Below are positions 26,610-35,478 of a DNA stretch of 64,000 nucleotides, piece by piece; positions within the stretch are counted from its first letter, which is position 1; each line of letters opens with the position of its first letter. Position numbers and translations under genes: made by a program. Origin of the DNA: Fluoribacter dumoffii NY 23 (GTDB taxonomy: Bacteria; Pseudomonadota; Gammaproteobacteria; Legionellales; Legionellaceae); assembly GCF_000236165.1 (NCBI RefSeq), contig NZ_CM001373.1, forward strand, positions 1,965,642 to 2,029,641, in the 5' to 3' direction. Under the pieces are notes generated by a model. The model was not told where the DNA came from. It ran no database searches and was given only the letters and a program-made list of their open reading frames with translations.

Positions 26610-28031
26610 ATGCTCATTCAAAATATTTATGTATATAACGATAAAGGAATCAGGGAACTGAAGCATGTGCAACTTACCGAGACAGGGGTAAGGATAATTT
26701 TTAATCTGGATGATGATTTATCCTCCATTCAAGATCCAAAAATAGTCGACTCCAAAGGGTGTCATTTTTTAATGCCTGGAATGCTGGATTCTCACGTTCA
26801 TGGCCAGGGCGGTGGGGATTTTTCGAATCCTGGCGAAATGAATGATGAGGTTTTGGAGCGTATTACCCAGGCATTAGGAAAAACCGGCCTATCCTATGCT
26901 TTAGCAACACTAGTCTCTTTGCCTATACCCGACCTGAAAAAATCATTGGCAAAAATTAATGACTTTATAGAAAAACAAGAACAGCACCCTACCCCTGGTT
27001 GCACCCAGATCGTCGGAGTTCACCTGGAAGGACCTTTTATTTCCGAAAGTTGTAAAGGTGCCCATGCCAAAGATGCCCTTCAAGACAGTATCTCCATGAA
27101 AAAATTTAGGGAGATTATTGATGCAGCACCCAAAGTGAAACAATGGAAAATTACCCTAGCCGCTGATTTACCAGGAGCAGAAGAATTCATTAAACAGGCA
27201 AAAGCTCTGGAGGAGGAAGGCATTTTTGTAAAAGTATTTATTGGCCACTGTAACCCGAAGGATAAAGGAGCCATTGGTCGGGCTGTTGCAGCAGGTGCCT
27301 GTGGATTCACTCATTTAGGAAATGGATGTCAAGAATCATGCAGCAGGGAAACACAGCCACTCACTTTACATGATGCCAAAAGTCATTTAGTGCAATGGAT
27401 ACTCGAAAACCCCGAGCTTTGCCCTCCTGGGGTCGAACTCATCTCTGATGGAGGGGTGCATTTATCCCCATCATTTATTTCTTTGATTCAGAACACCATT
27501 AAAAATAAAATCATTCTGGTAACAGATGCCCTGGGCCCGACCGGTTGTCCTGACGGTTCTTACACACTGGGCTCTTTAAATATTCGAAAAGAGCATAACA
27601 GCTTTTATCTGGCAGATAAAATGGGTAACTTTTTGCTGAAAGAAGGTAGACTTCCCTCTGGAGAAAACGGTCTTGTAAAAACACTTGCCGGCAGTGCAGC
27701 CCCCTTATCTTTCTGCGTCCGCAAATATTTTGAAACGATGCAGAACGAATCGGTAGAAAAGCGCATGGATGCCTTGTATACGGCCCTCGTTACCAATCCT
27801 AGAAACACCTCATTATCTATGGAAGCAATACACAATTTACCCGATGATAATAATTTTTCGATTTTTGATAACAAAGGGCAACTTATATTGAGTGGATGTC
27901 ACGGTAAAATAATGGAACATCAGCCATTACATTCACCAATGCCTGGTTTGCTAAGTTTTGGCTTGCTAGCACCCAATGCATCGATTGAAGCCATCCGTCC
28001 AGAATCTGAATTCAATCCGGTATTCAATTAG
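26610..28031 (+). CDS. nagA: N-acetylglucosamine-6-phosphate deacetylase
   Basis: NagA removes acetate from GlcNAc-6-phosphate to feed NagB. The amidohydrolase motifs are visible: MPGMLDSHVHGQGGGDF (metal-site HxH), VHLEGPFIS (metal Glu), FIGHCN and FTHLGN (metal His), SDGGVHLS and VTDALGPTG (catalytic Asp). At about 470 residues it is longer than typical NagA. The frame is open from an ATG at 26592, but AAGGA stands eight bases before the ATG at 26610, which also begins with the usual first strand LIQNIYVYND. The last 8 bases overlap the convergent MFS gene. Confidence 0.92.
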   Translation: MLIQNIYVYNDKGIRELKHVQLTETGVRIIFNLDDDLSSIQDPKIVDSKGCHFLMPGMLDSHVHGQGGGDFSNPGEMNDEVLERITQALGKTGLSYALATLVSLPIPDLKKSLAKINDFIEKQEQHPTPGCTQIVGVHLEGPFISESCKGAHAKDALQDSISMKKFREIIDAAPKVKQWKITLAADLPGAEEFIKQAKALEEEGIFVKVFIGHCNPKDKGAIGRAVAAGACGFTHLGNGCQESCSRETQPLTLHDAKSHLVQWILENPELCPPGVELISDGGVHLSPSFISLIQNTIKNKIILVTDALGPTGCPDGSYTLGSLNIRKEHNSFYLADKMGNFLLKEGRLPSGENGLVKTLAGSAAPLSFCVRKYFETMQNESVEKRMDALYTALVTNPRNTSLSMEAIHNLPDDNNFSIFDNKGQLILSGCHGKIMEHQPLHSPMPGLLSFGLLAPNASIEAIRPESEFNPVFN

Positions 28032-29283
28032 CCTGTTTGCTGATTGGTTTTAAATAGAACAAGCAGAGAAAACTTGCAGTTAAAGCCGTAAGGCAGCATA
28101 AAATAAGGGGGGAGATAATGGATAAAACAATCAGTAACCCCCCAAAGATACAAATAATGGCATCGCCAAGTGTACGCAAACTTAGCTGCACGCCCATAAC
28201 CTCCCCCTGAATAGTGGAATGAGACATATTTGAGATATGGATGGTCATGGTTGTGGTGACGCTTGTGATACTAAATCCAATTAATGCGAACAATAAAAAC
28301 ATGAATATGGGGTATTGAAACACAATCATGGCCGCAAAAATTAATGCAGTCACAAGCATAGCTAGGGTAATAATTTTATGTACGGGCAGATGTTTCGATA
28401 AATGGCGTGGAAGCCAGGAGGCACCCAGAGCAAGGGCAGCTGATAAAGCAGCATTATAAAGGGCAATCATGCTTGGCGACATGTGCCACTTCCCCGCCAA
28501 AAAAACAGGTCCAAACTCATAAAACATATCCACTGCAAAGGTAAACAGGGTACTGATGATGAGTAAAGGGATCAAATAGGGATGATGCTGGAATAATCGT
28601 TTGAATTGCCGAATTATATTGAGTTGCCCCAGGATGGATTCTTTTTGGATTATACCCGGTGTTTTATGTTCCGGTAATTTCAACCATACCAGTCCCAGCG
28701 TACTAATTGAAGCTAAAGCCGCCACAGTAAAAGGGAATGACCATGAAAACCAGGAAGCAAGATGGGGGTTGGATAATAAACCGCCGATGATGGGGCCTAT
28801 GATATAACCAATCCCCGCCATGCTGTTAATCCTGCCAAAGCTTACGAATTTGTTAATGCTGGTGAGCTCCGAAGCATATGCCCGGGTGACGGCAAAAGTA
28901 CCCTCCATAAATCCGGTTAAAAAGCGGCTGAATAATAAAAGCCAAAAACTGTTTGCCCAAAAAGACAGAACAGTCAGTACATACCCAACCAGGCTTCCTG
29001 TCAAACTGATGATGAGTATTTTTTTGCGTCCATACACATCTGAATTTCTTCCCAAAATGGGAGAACCAATAAATTGTCCCAAAGGAAAAATAGCAAGGGT
29101 GAATCCCAGCAAAATCCGCCTGCTCGTCTCACTCCATTCTGGAGAGATGATTAACTGATCCGTTGATTGCAAGAAAAGAGGGGGAAGAATGGGATAAGCA
29201 ATGGATGAACCGATAAAACTGATTAACACAATAAGTAAAATAATCCAGAGTTGTTTTTTTTCCTGAGTTGTTTGCATGTGCAT
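28024..29283 (-). CDS. MFS transporter (TetA/multidrug-like)
   Basis: The 419-residue protein has 12 predicted membrane segments and motif A between segments 2 and 3 (GRNSDVYGRKKILI), plus LFSRFLTGFMEGTFAVTRAYASEL in segments 4-5, which fits the drug:proton antiporter group that includes TetA. Substrate is unknown. It converges with nagA and overlaps its end by 8 bases, so it is not in the nag operon. Upstream, a small dyad TCGAC/GTCGA near 29309-29323 may be an operator. Confidence 0.88.
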   Translation of the reverse strand: MHMQTTQEKKQLWIILLIVLISFIGSSIAYPILPPLFLQSTDQLIISPEWSETSRRILLGFTLAIFPLGQFIGSPILGRNSDVYGRKKILIISLTGSLVGYVLTVLSFWANSFWLLLFSRFLTGFMEGTFAVTRAYASELTSINKFVSFGRINSMAGIGYIIGPIIGGLLSNPHLASWFSWSFPFTVAALASISTLGLVWLKLPEHKTPGIIQKESILGQLNIIRQFKRLFQHHPYLIPLLIISTLFTFAVDMFYEFGPVFLAGKWHMSPSMIALYNAALSAALALGASWLPRHLSKHLPVHKIITLAMLVTALIFAAMIVFQYPIFMFLLFALIGFSITSVTTTMTIHISNMSHSTIQGEVMGVQLSLRTLGDAIICIFGGLLIVLSIISPLILCCLTALTASFLCLFYLKPISKQAN

Positions 29284-29678
29284 TTTATTTGCCTTGTTGG
29301 ACTAGCGATCGACTTAAGGTCGAATTATTCATTTTAGCATTTTTTTCATAGATCGATCTTTTTTCATATGGATTATTATTAAGTCAAACCCAGGTATTTT
29401 TCCTCTGCCTGCTTGAGTAACCGTTTTCCCCGAAAGACACCCGTTCCATCCCAAGTATTGAGAAATTTCATCTGGATAATGCAGCAGGTAATGATGAAGT
29501 AGTAGCCCAGTTAAAACACGGAACATGGTAAAATGGGGATAATAAAACCAGAAAAAGCCAAAAAAAAATCGAAAAATCCTTAATCTATGGAATATGTTAT
29601 ATAATATGTACAAATAGTGTTTTTTTTACAAGAAAATAAAAGTAGGTTTTTTATCAATAAAAGTACTACCTTTTAACT
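29284..29678. other. intergenic region, possible small protein or remnant on minus strand
   Basis: Between 29329 and 29526 the minus strand has a frame with protein-like content (LLLHHYLLHYPDEISQYLG, then KIPGFDLIIIHMKK), but there is no ribosome site before its Met at 29526 and the frame further upstream is low-complexity. It may be a gene remnant. The rest is A/T-rich and holds the promoter of the DUF1328-like gene. Confidence 0.3.
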
Positions 29679-29696
29679 GTGAAGAAGGAAGATAAC

Positions 29697-29927
29697 ATGT
29701 TGACGCTGGCCTTTATTTTTTTAGTTATAGCGATTGTTTCCGGATATATGCATTTTAAAGGAATGAATCCTTCATCAGCTTTTTCTGCAAAAATACTATT
29801 TTATATTTCTTCAGCTATTTTTCTGATATTACTCCTTATTTATCTCTTTTCACCTGCACCGCCCGTAGCAAAAGAATTTAAAAATCCCCTTCTCTCAGAA
29901 CAGTTGAGGAAAGGCCATTCTGTTTAG
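29697..29927 (+). CDS. small membrane protein, DUF1328/UPF0391-like
   Basis: The product of 76 residues has two membrane segments: MLTLAFIFLVIAIVSGYMHF, and AKILFYISSAIFLILLLIYLF. This resembles the UPF0391 (DUF1328) family, usually about 55-60 residues, with an extra polar tail here. The ATG at 29697 is favoured since AAGGAAG lies at the right distance; a GTG in frame 18 bases upstream overlaps that site. Related small proteins are often stress-induced; function is unknown. Confidence 0.7.
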   Translation: MLTLAFIFLVIAIVSGYMHFKGMNPSSAFSAKILFYISSAIFLILLLIYLFSPAPPVAKEFKNPLLSEQLRKGHSV

Positions 29928-29973
29928 TGGTGATGGGGTTTCCCCAAAAAAGAAGCACGCTTTAATCGCATCT

Positions 29974-30660
29974 TTAGGACTCGCTAAGTACTCCATCTAC
30001 CTCGGCTTGCTTCTCAAGAAATGTTCTGAATCGTTCTACCCATTGAGCATCAATAAAATCAGGCACCGTTATGTTCCCTTCAGGGTGAATTGTTCTTTCA
30101 AAATGACTGTATAAATAAGGACGATAATAATCGAGTTCGGGAACCTTCAAACCTGTTTCTTTCGCTTTTTCATCATTAACCCGCACCCGCAATACATCCT
30201 TAAAATGGATGTTTGCTTCAAAACAAAACATTTCCTCTGCAGACATTACTCCGCCTTGAAATAAAAGGGTTTTCTTGCTTGCTTCAGATAGGCGCTCAAA
30301 ATAATCTTTTTTCCTTCCTGCAAGATAACGTTTCGCATTGACATGGTTGCCTATGAGTAAAGCAATTTTTGCAGAGAAGCCCAATTCATAAGCCAGACTC
30401 GCCCCGATCCATTCGTGCAATACAATTCCCAAATCTGCCATCCTGTTTTGTTTTGTCTCTCCAGCAAAATGACCTATATCATGAAACAAACAAGCGAGGA
30501 CGATTTCCTCACTATGCCCTGCTTGCTCAGCAAAATAGGCACATTGCAAGGCATGTTCCAATTGCGAAATCGGCTCCCCAATGTAATCCATTTTTTTAGC
30601 TGACCGCAAATACTGGAAAGCTCTCTCAATTTTTTGATTTATTGCATTCATTGTTTTCAT
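29974..30660 (-). CDS. phnZ: PhnZ-like HD-domain mixed-valent di-iron oxygenase
   Basis: PhnZ cleaves 2-amino-1-hydroxyethylphosphonate to glycine and phosphate with O2. The residues I recall for PhnZ (Tyr24, Glu27, His34, His58, Asp59, His80, His104, Asp161) all occur here at a constant offset of two: Tyr26, Glu29, His36, His60, Asp61, His82, His106 and Asp163. The Tyr and Glu of MDYIGEP distinguish PhnZ from ordinary HD hydrolases and from inositol oxygenase. The start overlaps the end of the dioxygenase gene by 4 bases (ATGA-type coupling), so both are translated together from the operon starting at 32776. Length of 228 residues is slightly over the family norm. Confidence 0.88.
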   Translation of the reverse strand: MKTMNAINQKIERAFQYLRSAKKMDYIGEPISQLEHALQCAYFAEQAGHSEEIVLACLFHDIGHFAGETKQNRMADLGIVLHEWIGASLAYELGFSAKIALLIGNHVNAKRYLAGRKKDYFERLSEASKKTLLFQGGVMSAEEMFCFEANIHFKDVLRVRVNDEKAKETGLKVPELDYYRPYLYSHFERTIHPEGNITVPDFIDAQWVERFRTFLEKQAEVDGVLSES

Positions 30661-31478
30661 AGCACCGTTTCAGAAATAGGATTAGCAACATTGTAAATGG
30701 CAGCGCCCGCCGAATAGTCTTTATTGGGATCACGCTCGCAATCTGGAGGGAATTTTTCTCTTTTATCCTTATAATAGGCTTGTCGCATAACGCCTCCTTC
30801 AGAAAATTTGCTGAAAGTAATAAAAATCGCCCTACGTGGTTTATTACTCCGATTAGGCTCAGAATAATGAGGCAGATAGGAATCAAATAAAATGACGTCG
30901 CCTGTACCACATTCAATTGGAGTCCATTGAAATTCGGCAGCCAATTCTTTTTTAATGGAACCGTCAGCTTCCTGGGGAAGAACTACAGGCTTGTTAGCGC
31001 CGCCTTGGACTACCTGCAAACATCCATTTTTTAAAGTGCAATCATCTATAGCAACCATCATCGTAATATGGAACTGCTGATTAAAGCTGATAAATGCAGG
31101 GGCGTCCTGATGGGGTTTAAATCCGCCACCCCCAGGAAATTTATAGTTAATTTTTTCTTTGAAAATTGCAGCCTTTTCCTCCATTAACGAAGAAACCAGG
31201 TTTAGAGTACGGGAGCTGTTGGCCACCTCATTCATCCCTTGATGATAATCAATAAAATTTTCCACCCGGCACAGTTGGCGTTCCCCCTGGGTATTCTTTT
31301 CAAAATATTTCATCCATTTTCCTGGTGTCTCTGGCCAGGAGGTCAGTTCATCACACCATGTTTGCAAATAGTGTTTTACATCTCCAAAGAGAAAATCGGT
31401 CAAAAACACATATCCCTGTTTTTTCCAGAAACTGTGTTGCTCTTCACTCAATTGATAATCCATCATTTCCCCCTTCAA
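30657..31478 (-). CDS. phnY: PhnY-like Fe(II)/2-oxoglutarate dioxygenase
   Basis: PhnY hydroxylates 2-aminoethylphosphonate at C1, using 2-oxoglutarate and O2, to make the PhnZ substrate. The protein belongs to the phytanoyl-CoA dioxygenase family. The iron triad is visible as His123 and Asp125 in FKPHQDAPAF, and His204 in SYLPHYSEPN; an Arg at 215-216 should hold 2-oxoglutarate. It overlaps the MFS gene upstream and phnZ downstream by 4 bases each, a tightly coupled operon. The phosphonate role is inferred mainly from pairing with the PhnZ-like gene; the family also oxidises other substrates. Confidence 0.85.
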   Translation of the reverse strand: MKGEMMDYQLSEEQHSFWKKQGYVFLTDFLFGDVKHYLQTWCDELTSWPETPGKWMKYFEKNTQGERQLCRVENFIDYHQGMNEVANSSRTLNLVSSLMEEKAAIFKEKINYKFPGGGGFKPHQDAPAFISFNQQFHITMMVAIDDCTLKNGCLQVVQGGANKPVVLPQEADGSIKKELAAEFQWTPIECGTGDVILFDSYLPHYSEPNRSNKPRRAIFITFSKFSEGGVMRQAYYKDKREKFPPDCERDPNKDYSAGAAIYNVANPISETVL

Positions 31479-32776
31479 GACATTGATACCAAAGCGCTTT
31501 CAGAAATTTTATCCGGTAGTAAGACCAGTTTCTTCTCTTCATGTTCCAGCCATTGGGTTAACAACCATCCAAGTAATAATGTACTGGCCAAAATGGCTAA
31601 TGTCAGATAAATACCTAATTGCGCCTGCAAAATGGGTAAACATACAGTACCAATAAACGCCCCCAGCTTTCCTGTCCCGGCAGCTAATCCATGTCCTGTA
31701 GCTTTATATTCGGGATTATAGAGTTTGGCAGGCAGCAGGTACGTACTAATCCCGGGACCAAAATTTATAAAGAAATTAAATAACATGAAACCGGTGAAAA
31801 TAATACCGAAGCTCGAAAAGAGATAACTTAGGCTCAAGATTAATAATCCCAAAAAAGAAAATAAAAATCCTATCTTCTGAAGTTTAATCAAAGGTATCTG
31901 GTTAATAAAAAAAATAACTGCAAAAGCACCCAGGGAAACAAAAACATTGACTATCAAAGTGCTTTTCAGTACCTCAGTTTGAGCACTCAGAAAATTGGAT
32001 TCCGTAGATAAAGAAAATGCCTGCAACACATAGGGAGTAAAAAGCCCTATTCCGTAATAAGAAATGTCAAGTAAAAACCAGGAGAAACAAAGGCAAACAG
32101 TTATTCTTCTCATTTTTGGTGAAAAGATAAATTGATAATGAGTTAGCACAGAACGCTTTGCTTTAAATTTTAAACCTTGATGAACTTTCCATAAAAAACT
32201 TTCGGGCAACCTGGCTCTGAATAACAACCCTACTATGGCTGGAATTGCTCCGGACGCAAATATCCATCGCCAAACATCGAGTTGGGGATGCAGTTTAAAT
32301 AAAAACCAGGCAACAATTACCCCTACAGGCGAGGCAAGACAATTAATGAACATGGCGGTTGCAATAAATTGGCCGCTTTTACGTGCCGGGATCATCTCGG
32401 CCAAATAAGCTGCACAAATAGGGTAATCCGCACCCACGCCAAAACCCAGTAAAAAACGAAAAACGCAAAGGGAGGTTATACTCCATGCTAAAGCAGAACA
32501 AACAGCAATAAGGACAAAAAAAACAAGATTTAGAATGAGCATGCTTTTCCTGCCCAGCATATCCGCCAATCGTCCAACGATAATTGCCCCAAATACTGCA
32601 CCAAGGGGTGCTGCAGCTTGGGTGAGACCGATCATAAAGGAGGAAGGATGGTATAGGGCATAAATGAAAGGCTCCGCTACCGAAGCAATATATAAATCAT
32701 ACCCATCAATGAACAAACCCAATGCACATACAACCCAGACCTGGAAAGCCAGGAATTTATTGTTATTTTCGTCCAT
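31475..32776 (-). CDS. MFS transporter, sugar/acid-porter type, first gene of phn operon
   Basis: The 433-residue carrier has 12 predicted membrane segments and the motifs of the sugar-porter or aromatic-acid:H+ symporter branch: GRLADMLGRKSMLI, RFLLGFGVGADYP and PESFLWKVHQG. It begins the three-gene minus-strand operon and overlaps phnY by 4 bases. From this position it is the likely uptake system for 2-aminoethylphosphonate or a related phosphonate, replacing the usual ABC transporter. That substrate is inference. The promoter must lie between 32777 and 32960. Confidence 0.88.
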   Translation of the reverse strand: MDENNNKFLAFQVWVVCALGLFIDGYDLYIASVAEPFIYALYHPSSFMIGLTQAAAPLGAVFGAIIVGRLADMLGRKSMLILNLVFFVLIAVCSALAWSITSLCVFRFLLGFGVGADYPICAAYLAEMIPARKSGQFIATAMFINCLASPVGVIVAWFLFKLHPQLDVWRWIFASGAIPAIVGLLFRARLPESFLWKVHQGLKFKAKRSVLTHYQFIFSPKMRRITVCLCFSWFLLDISYYGIGLFTPYVLQAFSLSTESNFLSAQTEVLKSTLIVNVFVSLGAFAVIFFINQIPLIKLQKIGFLFSFLGLLILSLSYLFSSFGIIFTGFMLFNFFINFGPGISTYLLPAKLYNPEYKATGHGLAAGTGKLGAFIGTVCLPILQAQLGIYLTLAILASTLLLGWLLTQWLEHEEKKLVLLPDKISESALVSMS

Positions 32777-32960
32777 GAAAATCTCATATAATAAGGGCTA
32801 TGCAACTTTATTGCAGCCTTAGGTATATGATTTTTAACACATTCACTTTATAAAAACAAACAGACTATTTTCCTTTTTGGAAAGTGAATTGTTATTACTT
32901 CTTGTGGATATCAAATTGGCTTCCCAGCAGGAAACCATTTAAGATGAGTCTGGGGTTTAA

Positions 32961-34283
32961 TTAATAAAAATTAGGTGCTGTAGATTTTTTTGCAACTTCC
33001 TCAATTTGATCGACCAGTTGGAGTAATTCATCGTAAGCTACCCTTGGGGCTGATTGATCGCCCAGTTGGAGTAATTCATCTACCGTTGGGACTGACCAAA
33101 ATGTAACAGATTTAGATTTTTTCTGATCGGTCTTCACATCTTTTTTCCTTTGCTCTATTTGTCTCCTTATGGATTCCAGATCTTCTTTTAAGGAGTCCGG
33201 ATCGTCTTTGCCGCTCAATAATTTTTGTTTAAGGGCATTTAATGCTTCAAGTAAATCTCTTGACGAGCGATTCCTGCCTAATTTGTCTATCATTTGCTCC
33301 ACAAGGGGAATTCGCTTGTCCTCGAAATGTTCTATCCCATCAAATGGCTTTTGCGGGTCAATTTGTAATTCAATCCTCTTTTTATGAATAAACGACTCAG
33401 GCAAATGCATATAAGTTCGCATAATGCACTTGTTAAGCTGCATGGAATATTGGGAAGCAAATTCCTCTGCAGTTAATTTGGAGGTATCGGGATGCATTAA
33501 CCAGGAAGAAAATTCAAGATTGTCAGAAGATTGACAACCATACTCAAGAATTTCGTTAAACGGTAAAGTATCACATTGAGCTTTTGGTATATTTAAATGT
33601 AATGCAGTATTTTTTACTAATTCTTCCCAAAGAGTTCTATTATTTAATTTAATATGTTGCTCCAGAAGATGAAACAATTGTTTTTTGGCAATCTTGACTT
33701 CTCCCTGTGTTTCGCCAGCAAGCATTTTATCAAGAGCCAATTCAATGTCCTTCTGTGCAGCTTTATCCTCTTCCTTTAAAAATAACCCCCCAAAACATAA
33801 TCTGCCCATCATTTCTCTGCTAAGTTCTTTCCGCTGGTCCATGGGTATTGATTCATTGAAATTTTCTATCATGGAAATCACATCAAATACATCAATCATC
33901 TTATTGATTGTACGGCTGTTCTTTCGCAATCCGAATTTAAAATAAACAATCGGGGAATTTTCAATCGCTTCCAGTTCCAACTTACCCTGGAACCCCTTGG
34001 CAAAACTCTCCCTTAATGCGTGCTCAAGAAACAAGTAACCCATGTGCTTGATCATTTGCTTATTTTTTTGAGTAAAGCCATTTTGCAAATTATCCATGCG
34101 GTTAATGTGTATACAGTGGGGTCGCAGGTTGTAATCCATGGCGCCCACGAGTTTTCGCTCGTTTCCTTCGCGGATGTAAATCTCAAAAACTTGATGCTTC
34201 TTACCCCGAAGAGAGGGTTTTACTACAGTTTGAAAATCGATTGCTTCGTTTTGTGCATTTAGTAATTTGGTTGTATAGGGCAT
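32961..34283 (-). CDS. GNAT-like N-terminal domain plus helical tail, effector candidate
   Basis: Residues about 5-120 look like an acetyltransferase (GNAT) fold: a strand pair (FEIYIREGNERKLVGAMDY), a helix in GYLFLEHALRESFAKGFQG where the acetyl-CoA loop would lie, then LELEAIENSPIVYFKFGLR, which matches the usual end of the fold. The acetyl-CoA glycine motif is not clear, so activity is doubtful. Residues 130-400 are helical. The C-terminus contains an in-frame duplication, DELLQLGDQ and DELLQLVDQ, encoded by 27-base direct repeats 48 bases apart (33006-33032 and 33054-33080). The effector label is inferred from its character and place. Confidence 0.6.
   Translation of the reverse strand: MPYTTKLLNAQNEAIDFQTVVKPSLRGKKHQVFEIYIREGNERKLVGAMDYNLRPHCIHINRMDNLQNGFTQKNKQMIKHMGYLFLEHALRESFAKGFQGKLELEAIENSPIVYFKFGLRKNSRTINKMIDVFDVISMIENFNESIPMDQRKELSREMMGRLCFGGLFLKEEDKAAQKDIELALDKMLAGETQGEVKIAKKQLFHLLEQHIKLNNRTLWEELVKNTALHLNIPKAQCDTLPFNEILEYGCQSSDNLEFSSWLMHPDTSKLTAEEFASQYSMQLNKCIMRTYMHLPESFIHKKRIELQIDPQKPFDGIEHFEDKRIPLVEQMIDKLGRNRSSRDLLEALNALKQKLLSGKDDPDSLKEDLESIRRQIEQRKKDVKTDQKKSKSVTFWSVPTVDELLQLGDQSAPRVAYDELLQLVDQIEEVAKKSTAPNFY
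33006..33080 (-). repeat. two 27-bp in-frame direct repeats within effector candidate
   Basis: TTGATCG followed by one variable base and CCAGTTGGAGTAATTCATC occurs at 33006-33032 and 33054-33080, a period of 48 bases or 16 codons. It encodes the repeated DELLQLxDQ near the C-terminus and could change copy number between strains. Confidence 0.85.
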
Positions 34284-34478
34284 TTTTTGTTTTCCTTACT
34301 GTCCATAATGATAAATTATAGCTCTAAATTTAACTTATTTTATCTGCTTAAAAAATGCCGCTTTGACTGAGAATGTCTTTTTATCCGCTTTAATTTTTAA
34401 AGATAATCTATACTATTTAGAACTGTTCCCTAAACAGTGATGTTGGATAATTATGAGGAATTATAAGGAGTATTTTCT

Positions 34479-34907
34479 ATGAATAGGATTTCATTCAACA
34501 TGGTTGCAGGGGTAGTTAGCTGTTTTTTATTGTCCTCTGCTTTTGCAGATACGCCTGCAGTTCAAACTTCAAAGTCAGAAATTTCCGGTACCTATTTATG
34601 CGATTTCCATGATCCTTTTTCTGGATCTCCAAATGGCAGGGAATTACTTATCATTAAAAAAATCAGCGACAATAATTATCGAATGTTCAAAAAAGGTTTG
34701 CATGACGCTACACCCACCATTGTTGGTGTGGGTTTACAAAATAAAGAGCAGAATAATGCCTTATCGTTTTTATTTTGGTGGTCCAAAGATATGACCACTA
34801 CGTTTACCCAATCCATCATCGTTAAGACTGACGGTACTTTAGACGGCAGGTGGGTACAAAACAATAAAGATAAAGCCGCCACGTTTAGTTGTAAAAAATC
34901 TTCATAA
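34479..34907 (+). CDS. secreted hypothetical protein, tandem paralogue 1
   Basis: A signal peptide (residues 1-24, ending SSAFA-D) precedes a small beta-rich domain with two Cys, one in GTYLCDF and one in the C-terminal TFSCKKSS, which could form a disulfide. The segment TDGTLDGRWVQN recurs as ADGSLQGNWISQ in the next gene, and both share a GxYxC start and a C-x-KSS end, so they are diverged duplicates. AAGGAG lies nine bases before the ATG. It should be periplasmic or exported by type II secretion. Function unknown. Confidence 0.75.
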   Translation: MNRISFNMVAGVVSCFLLSSAFADTPAVQTSKSEISGTYLCDFHDPFSGSPNGRELLIIKKISDNNYRMFKKGLHDATPTIVGVGLQNKEQNNALSFLFWWSKDMTTTFTQSIIVKTDGTLDGRWVQNNKDKAATFSCKKSS

Positions 34908-34949
34908 AAGGAATTTTGGCTTGAGTGAATTAACAAAAAGGAGTTAGTC

Positions 34950-35363
34950 ATGAATGCAGGATTGGCAAGTATTTCTCTCACTTCCGTATTATATTTTCTT
35001 ACCTCAGCTGCTTTTGCTGACAACACCACTGCCAGCACCCCACCATCGCTTGTGGGAAACTATAAATGTCAATGGACTGGTGCTTCATTAGAGAACAAGA
35101 ATTTGTCTCTTACCATTTCGAAAACTGGTGATACTTACAACTCTGAATGGGCTGATGATGCCGGTAATCCCGTACTTTATGGAACGGGGTTAATGAATCC
35201 GAATATAAATGATTTTATAACCTCATCTTTCTGGAGCCCAACCAACAATACTCTGATTGGCGTATTATCCCTTACAATAAGGGCCGATGGGTCTTTGCAA
35301 GGCAACTGGATTTCTCAATCTGGAAAAGAGACTGGGTCTGAAACATGTACCAAAAGCTCTTGA
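34950..35363 (+). CDS. secreted hypothetical protein, tandem paralogue 2
   Basis: This 137-residue protein has a signal peptide (ending SAAFA-D) and the same plan as its upstream neighbour: GNYKCQW, strand-turn repeats, LYGTGLMNPN (compare VGVGLQNKE), ADGSLQGNW and a C-terminal ETCTKSS. Two conserved Cys suggest a disulfide. It starts 42 bases after the first copy's stop, with AAGGAG eight bases before the ATG, so the pair is an operon. A small hairpin (35436-35451, TGGGTC/GACCCA) follows. Confidence 0.75.
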   Translation: MNAGLASISLTSVLYFLTSAAFADNTTASTPPSLVGNYKCQWTGASLENKNLSLTISKTGDTYNSEWADDAGNPVLYGTGLMNPNINDFITSSFWSPTNNTLIGVLSLTIRADGSLQGNWISQSGKETGSETCTKSS

Positions 35364-35478
35364 TAGAGCTTGGGCATAACAAATGGGATTACTCTTATTA
35401 AGCCAACAACTACATTGATGTATTCTTAATGAGAATGGGTCTAAGGACCCAACCCCTATTGCTATGCCTGTTCTATTT

